From Achromobacter seleniivolatilans (GTDB lineage: Bacteria; Pseudomonadota; Gammaproteobacteria; Burkholderiales; Burkholderiaceae_B): a DNA stretch of 64,000 nucleotides. This document shows positions 60,629-64,000 of this stretch, piece by piece. Both the position numbers and the translations under genes were made by a program. Position 1 is the first letter of the stretch. Every line of letters begins with the position of its first letter. The stretch lies in assembly GCF_030864005.1 (NCBI RefSeq), contig NZ_CP132976.1:5456001-5520000 (forward strand), given 5' to 3'. The notes beneath the pieces were generated by a model that was not told where the DNA came from, did no database searches, and saw only the letters and a list, made by a program, of their open reading frames with translations.

Positions 60629-63478
60629 CTAGCCCGAGTTACGCAGCCCAGCCGCAATCCCGTTGATCGTCAGATGAATCGCGCGTTGCACGCGTTCATC
60701 GACTTCAGGGTTGGGATTTTTCTGCGCGGCGCGGTGGCGGCGGATCAGATCGATCTGCAGGTAGTTCAGCGGATCGATATACGCAAAGCGTTCGCGTAGA
60801 GAATCTTGCAGCGTCGGATTGTCGGCCAGCAGCTCACGTTGGGTCAGAAGCTTCAGCATGCTCAGGGTCCGGGCGTGTTCGGCGCTGATGGCGCCGAAGA
60901 TGCGGTCGCGCAGGGCGCGCTGCGGGACGAGCTGTGCGTAGCGGGCCGCGATGGCGAGGTCCGATTTGGCCAGCACCATTTCCATGTTGGACAGAAGGGT
61001 GCGGAAGGCAGGCCAGTCGCGGGCCATATCGCGCAGTTGGGCCAGGCGGGCGCGGCGAGAGCGCGGCGCATCGGGCGCGCCGGTTTCCAGATAGGACTCG
61101 ATTGCGGAGCCCATGCCGTACCAGCCGGTCAGCATCAGACGGCATTGCGCCCACGAAAAGCCCCACGGAATGGCGCGCAGATCCTCAATGCGCTGGCCCT
61201 TTTTGCGCGACGCGGGGCGCGAACCGATGTTCAAGCCAGCGATTTCAGTGATGGGGGTCGCGGCAAAGAAGTATTCGGCGAAGCCCGGCGTGTCGTAGAC
61301 CAGTCCGCGGTATGTGCGTTGCGCGGTGTCGGACATGAGCGACATGGCGGGGCCGTGGTGGGCCATGTGCGCGTCTTCTGCGCTGGTAGCTTCGGCGCGC
61401 GGCGCCAGGCTGGACTCCAGGGTGGCGGCTACCAGCAATTCCAAGTGCCAGCGGCCGACTTCGGCATCCTTGTATTTGCTTTGGATGACTTCGCCTTGTT
61501 CGGTCAGGCGGATCTGGCCGGCAACGGTGCCGGGCGGTTGCGCCAGGATGGCGTCAAAGCTTGAGCCGCCGCCGCGGCCGACAGAGCCTCCGCGGCCGTG
61601 GAACAAGCGCAGCCGCACATTTCGAGCAGAAAACACATCGACCAGCGCGCGTTCGGCCTGGTACAGCGACCAGTTGGATGTCAGGAAGCCGCCATCTTTA
61701 TTGCTGTCTGAGTAACCCAGCATGACTTCCTGCGCGCCGCTTTGCGCCTGTTTCACGCGCTGGCGGATTTCGGGCAGGTCGAGCCACGCCGCCATGATGT
61801 CGGCGCCGCGCTGCAAGTCGGGGATGGTTTCAAACAGCGGGACAACCATCAGGCCGTCGTCGGCGGCGATGTCGTGGCCGGCCGGCGCAATAAGCCCCGC
61901 CTCTTTTTGCAGCACCATCACTTCAAGCAGATCGCTCAAGGTCTCGGTGTGCGACACGATGGTCTGGCGCACGGCCTGCTTGCCGTAGCGGGCGCGGCCG
62001 GCAGCGGCGGCGCGCAGCACCGCCAATTCGCGCGTGGTGTCTTCGCCGTAGGCGATCCACGGTGAGGCCAGCGGGCGCGCCTGCGCCAACTCGGCCCGCA
62101 GCAAAGCAACGCGTTCCTCTTCGGTCAACGTCAGATAGGCCAGCGGCTTGCCATTGTGCTGCGTGCCAGCACGTTCAAAGAGCTCGGCAAGCGCGCGTTC
62201 GTGTACGTCGGAGCTTTGGCGCAGATCTACCGTCGCCAGGTGAAAACCAAAGACTGCCACCGATTGTTGCAGGCCCGCCAGGCGCAGCTTGCCAATGGGG
62301 GCGCCGTGGTGCGCGGCCAGCGACGCGGCGATGATGGCAAGGTCCGCCGACAGTTCTTCAGGCGCGTGGTACGGGGGAGCGGCGACGGTGCTGCGGCGGG
62401 CCAGGTTCTGGCCGGTCAGTGCTTGCGCGGTGGCGGCAAGGCGAGCATAGATACCAACCAGCGCGCGGCGGTAAGGTTCGTCGCTGCGATGCGGAGAGTC
62501 ATCGCCGCTGCTGTCCGCCAGCGCCAGCAACTCCGGGTCCGCCGCGATCAGCAAGGTGGTGATGGACAGCTCTGCGCCCAGCGCGTGGACCTCTTGCAGA
62601 TAGTGCTCGAACAGCACGGTGGCTTGGCGCAGCAGGGCGCGTTCCAGCGTGGCGGCGTCTACATTCGGATTGCCGTCACGGTCGCCGCCGATCCAGCTGC
62701 CCATGCGCAGGAAAGGTTCCAGCGGTGGGGGCGGGGCAGCGAAGGGCTTGGTGGATTCGCGGTTCAGCAGCTTGGACAAGTCTCCGTACAGGCGCGGAAT
62801 GACTTGCAGAAAGGTGCTGCGGTAGTACGACAGCGCGTTTTCAATCTCGTCGGCAACCGTCAGGCGCGTGTAGCGCAGCATGCGCGTCTGCCACAGCGTG
62901 GCCACGCGGCCGAGCAGCGCGGCATCCAGTTCCGTCAACTCTTCCGGCGTGATCGGACCTTCACGCTGAGTCAGCGCGGTGGCGATTTCACGGTGTACGT
63001 CCAGGGTGCTTTTGCGTTGCACTTCCGTCGGGTGGGCGGTCAGCACCGGCATGACGCAGGCGTCGGCCAGCAGGCGGCGGATGCGTGCCACGCCGACGCC
63101 GTTGCGGCCCAGCGTTAGCACGGCTTCGCGCAGGCTGCCGCGCGCGGCTGTGCCATCGGTCAGCGCTCGCGCGCGCTGGCGGCGGTTCTGATCGCGGTCT
63201 TCGGCGATGTTGGCCAGATGCAGAAAGTAGCTGAAGGCGCGCGCAACGGAATTCGGATCATTGCCTTGCAGGCGTTTGACGCGCTGTTCAAGCAGCTTGC
63301 TGTCGGCATCGTCGCCTTCGCGCCGGAATTTGACGGCGGTGCGGCGCAGCGTTTCGATGGTGTCGAAGACGCGTTTACCTTCGCATTCTTCGATGACCTC
63401 TCCTAACAGGCGGCCTAGCAGCCGGATATCGTGACGCAGGGGTTCTGCGGAGTCGGACTGCGTGCGCTTGGCATTCAT
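60629..63478 (-). CDS. ppc: Phosphoenolpyruvate carboxylase
   Basis: 949 aa, makes oxaloacetate from PEP and bicarbonate to refill the TCA cycle. Catalytic His in [13 protein letters not shown], Lys in [15 protein letters not shown], Arg/Gly loop in [13 protein letters not shown]. The protein ends RNSG where most PEPCs end QNTG. ATG at 63478 chosen by family start; an extension to 63535 is open. Divergent from queC. Confidence 0.96.
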   Translation of the reverse strand: MNAKRTQSDSAEPLRHDIRLLGRLLGEVIEECEGKRVFDTIETLRRTAVKFRREGDDADSKLLEQRVKRLQGNDPNSVARAFSYFLHLANIAEDRDQNRRQRARALTDGTAARGSLREAVLTLGRNGVGVARIRRLLADACVMPVLTAHPTEVQRKSTLDVHREIATALTQREGPITPEELTELDAALLGRVATLWQTRMLRYTRLTVADEIENALSYYRSTFLQVIPRLYGDLSKLLNRESTKPFAAPPPPLEPFLRMGSWIGGDRDGNPNVDAATLERALLRQATVLFEHYLQEVHALGAELSITTLLIAADPELLALADSSGDDSPHRSDEPYRRALVGIYARLAATAQALTGQNLARRSTVAAPPYHAPEELSADLAIIAASLAAHHGAPIGKLRLAGLQQSVAVFGFHLATVDLRQSSDVHERALAELFERAGTQHNGKPLAYLTLTEEERVALLRAELAQARPLASPWIAYGEDTTRELAVLRAAAAGRARYGKQAVRQTIVSHTETLSDLLEVMVLQKEAGLIAPAGHDIAADDGLMVVPLFETIPDLQRGADIMAAWLDLPEIRQRVKQAQSGAQEVMLGYSDSNKDGGFLTSNWSLYQAERALVDVFSARNVRLRLFHGRGGSVGRGGGSSFDAILAQPPGTVAGQIRLTEQGEVIQSKYKDAEVGRWHLELLVAATLESSLAPRAEATSAEDAHMAHHGPAMSLMSDTAQRTYRGLVYDTPGFAEYFFAATPITEIAGLNIGSRPASRKKGQRIEDLRAIPWGFSWAQCRLMLTGWYGMGSAIESYLETGAPDAPRSRRARLAQLRDMARDWPAFRTLLSNMEMVLAKSDLAIAARYAQLVPQRALRDRIFGAISAEHARTLSMLKLLTQRELLADNPTLQDSLRERFAYIDPLNYLQIDLIRRHRAAQKNPNPEVDERVQRAIHLTINGIAAGLRNSG

Positions 63479-63642
63479 CGGGCGGGGATCCGTCGGGCGG
63501 CTGTAGGGAAGGGGCGAAAAGACGAGTCGATGCAAAAACCGGAAAAAGAATCCGTTCGATTTTACGCAGCCTTCCTTACGGGAAGGGGCCTTTGCTCGGT
63601 TAAAGTGCCAGGTGTTCCTTCGTCTTTCTACAAGCCCCCTTT

Positions 63643-64000
63643 ATGCAAAATCATCAACGCCGCGCGCTCGTTCTGTTTTCGGGCGGCCAGGATTCCACCA
63701 CTTGCCTGGCTTGGGCGCTGGATCGCTATGCCCATGTGGAAACCGTAGCGTTCGATTACGGTCAACGCCATCACATCGAACTGTCGGCGCGGTTGAACGT
63801 GCTGCGAGATATTCGCGCGAACTTTCCTGAGTGGGCGGCGCGGCTTGGTGAAGACCACTTGCTGGATCTGAAGATATTGGGTCAAGTGGGCGACACCGCC
63901 ATGACCAGCGACCGCGCGATCGAAATGCAGGCCAATGGTTTGCCCAATACGTTCGTGCCGGGCCGCAATCTATTATTTCTGACGCTGGCCGCAGCACTGG
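63643..64000 (+). CDS. queC: 7-cyano-7-deazaguanine synthase, 3'-truncated by the window end
   Basis: First 119 codons of QueC, which makes preQ0 from 7-carboxy-7-deazaguanine with ATP and ammonia for queuosine tRNA modification. The PP-loop is [17 protein letters not shown] near residue 10, followed by [11 protein letters not shown] and [18 protein letters not shown] at 63643 is the natural start. The zinc-binding C-terminal cysteines are beyond base 64000. Confidence 0.95.
   Translation, partial: MQNHQRRALVLFSGGQDSTTCLAWALDRYAHVETVAFDYGQRHHIELSARLNVLRDIRANFPEWAARLGEDHLLDLKILGQVGDTAMTSDRAIEMQANGLPNTFVPGRNLLFLTLAAAL

Overview
The window is chromosomal DNA from a high-GC betaproteobacterium, most likely Alcaligenaceae and close to Achromobacter or Bordetella. 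The support is the GC-rich codon use, several Bug-type (tripartite tricarboxylate) binding proteins, many LysR/IclR/GntR regulators, and the housekeeping run hemA-prfA-prmC-grxD-ubiX. No tool was available, so product names rest on motifs and family resemblance read by eye.

Layout. 1-2.6 kb: end of an SDR gene, a GntR regulator and a dihydrolipoamide acyltransferase. 2.7-15 kb: a large catabolic and transport block with two near-identical branched-chain-type binding proteins, a LysR regulator, an aldehyde dehydrogenase, a GMC alcohol oxidoreductase, a permease (LivH), a fused permease-ATPase (LivM-LivG), LivF, a CaiB/BaiF CoA-transferase and an HMG-CoA lyase. Together these could oxidise an alcohol to an acid, activate it with CoA and cleave it. 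15-22.4 kb: a hydroxypyruvate-isomerase-like protein, a Bug protein, a small membrane protein, two amino-acid exporters with an Lrp regulator, and a large MscS channel.

22.5-28.5 kb holds the most unusual system. A TPP riboswitch heads a minus-strand operon of a LuxE-like acyl-activating enzyme, a LuxC-like acyl-CoA reductase, an NMT1/ThiY-type ABC importer and an SDR. Five of these six genes are chained by 4-bp overlaps and the sixth follows after one base. Their combined chemistry (acid to acyl-AMP or thioester, to aldehyde, to alcohol) suggests import and reductive salvage of an oxidised thiamine fragment. 28.6-30.4 kb is an AT-richer hipBA-like toxin-antitoxin pair with a nested palindromic operator, next to two tandem tRNA-Phe genes.

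30.9-35.3 kb: haem, translation-termination and cofactor housekeeping genes. 35.3-37.9 kb: a DUF6817-like protein, then a MetQ-like binding protein with acireductone dioxygenase. 37.9-42.9 kb: a Bug / acyl-CoA synthetase / citryl-CoA-lyase-like / SDR operon with a divergent IclR regulator. 42.9-51.9 kb: sulfite reductase with DUF934, DUF2970, LysR with a DUF3100 transporter, GST, carbonic anhydrase and small secreted proteins.

52-60.2 kb: the lower beta-ketoadipate pathway (CoA-transferase, muconolactone isomerase, enol-lactonase, plus YciI and cyclase-family proteins) with a divergent PcaR-like IclR regulator. A short-chain fatty-acid set follows (SDR, AtoE, 3-hydroxyacyl-CoA dehydrogenase). 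Matching pairs of 15-bp palindromes 19 bp apart lie upstream of both operons, suggesting one shared regulator. 60.6-64 kb: PEP carboxylase and the start of queC, cut by the window end.
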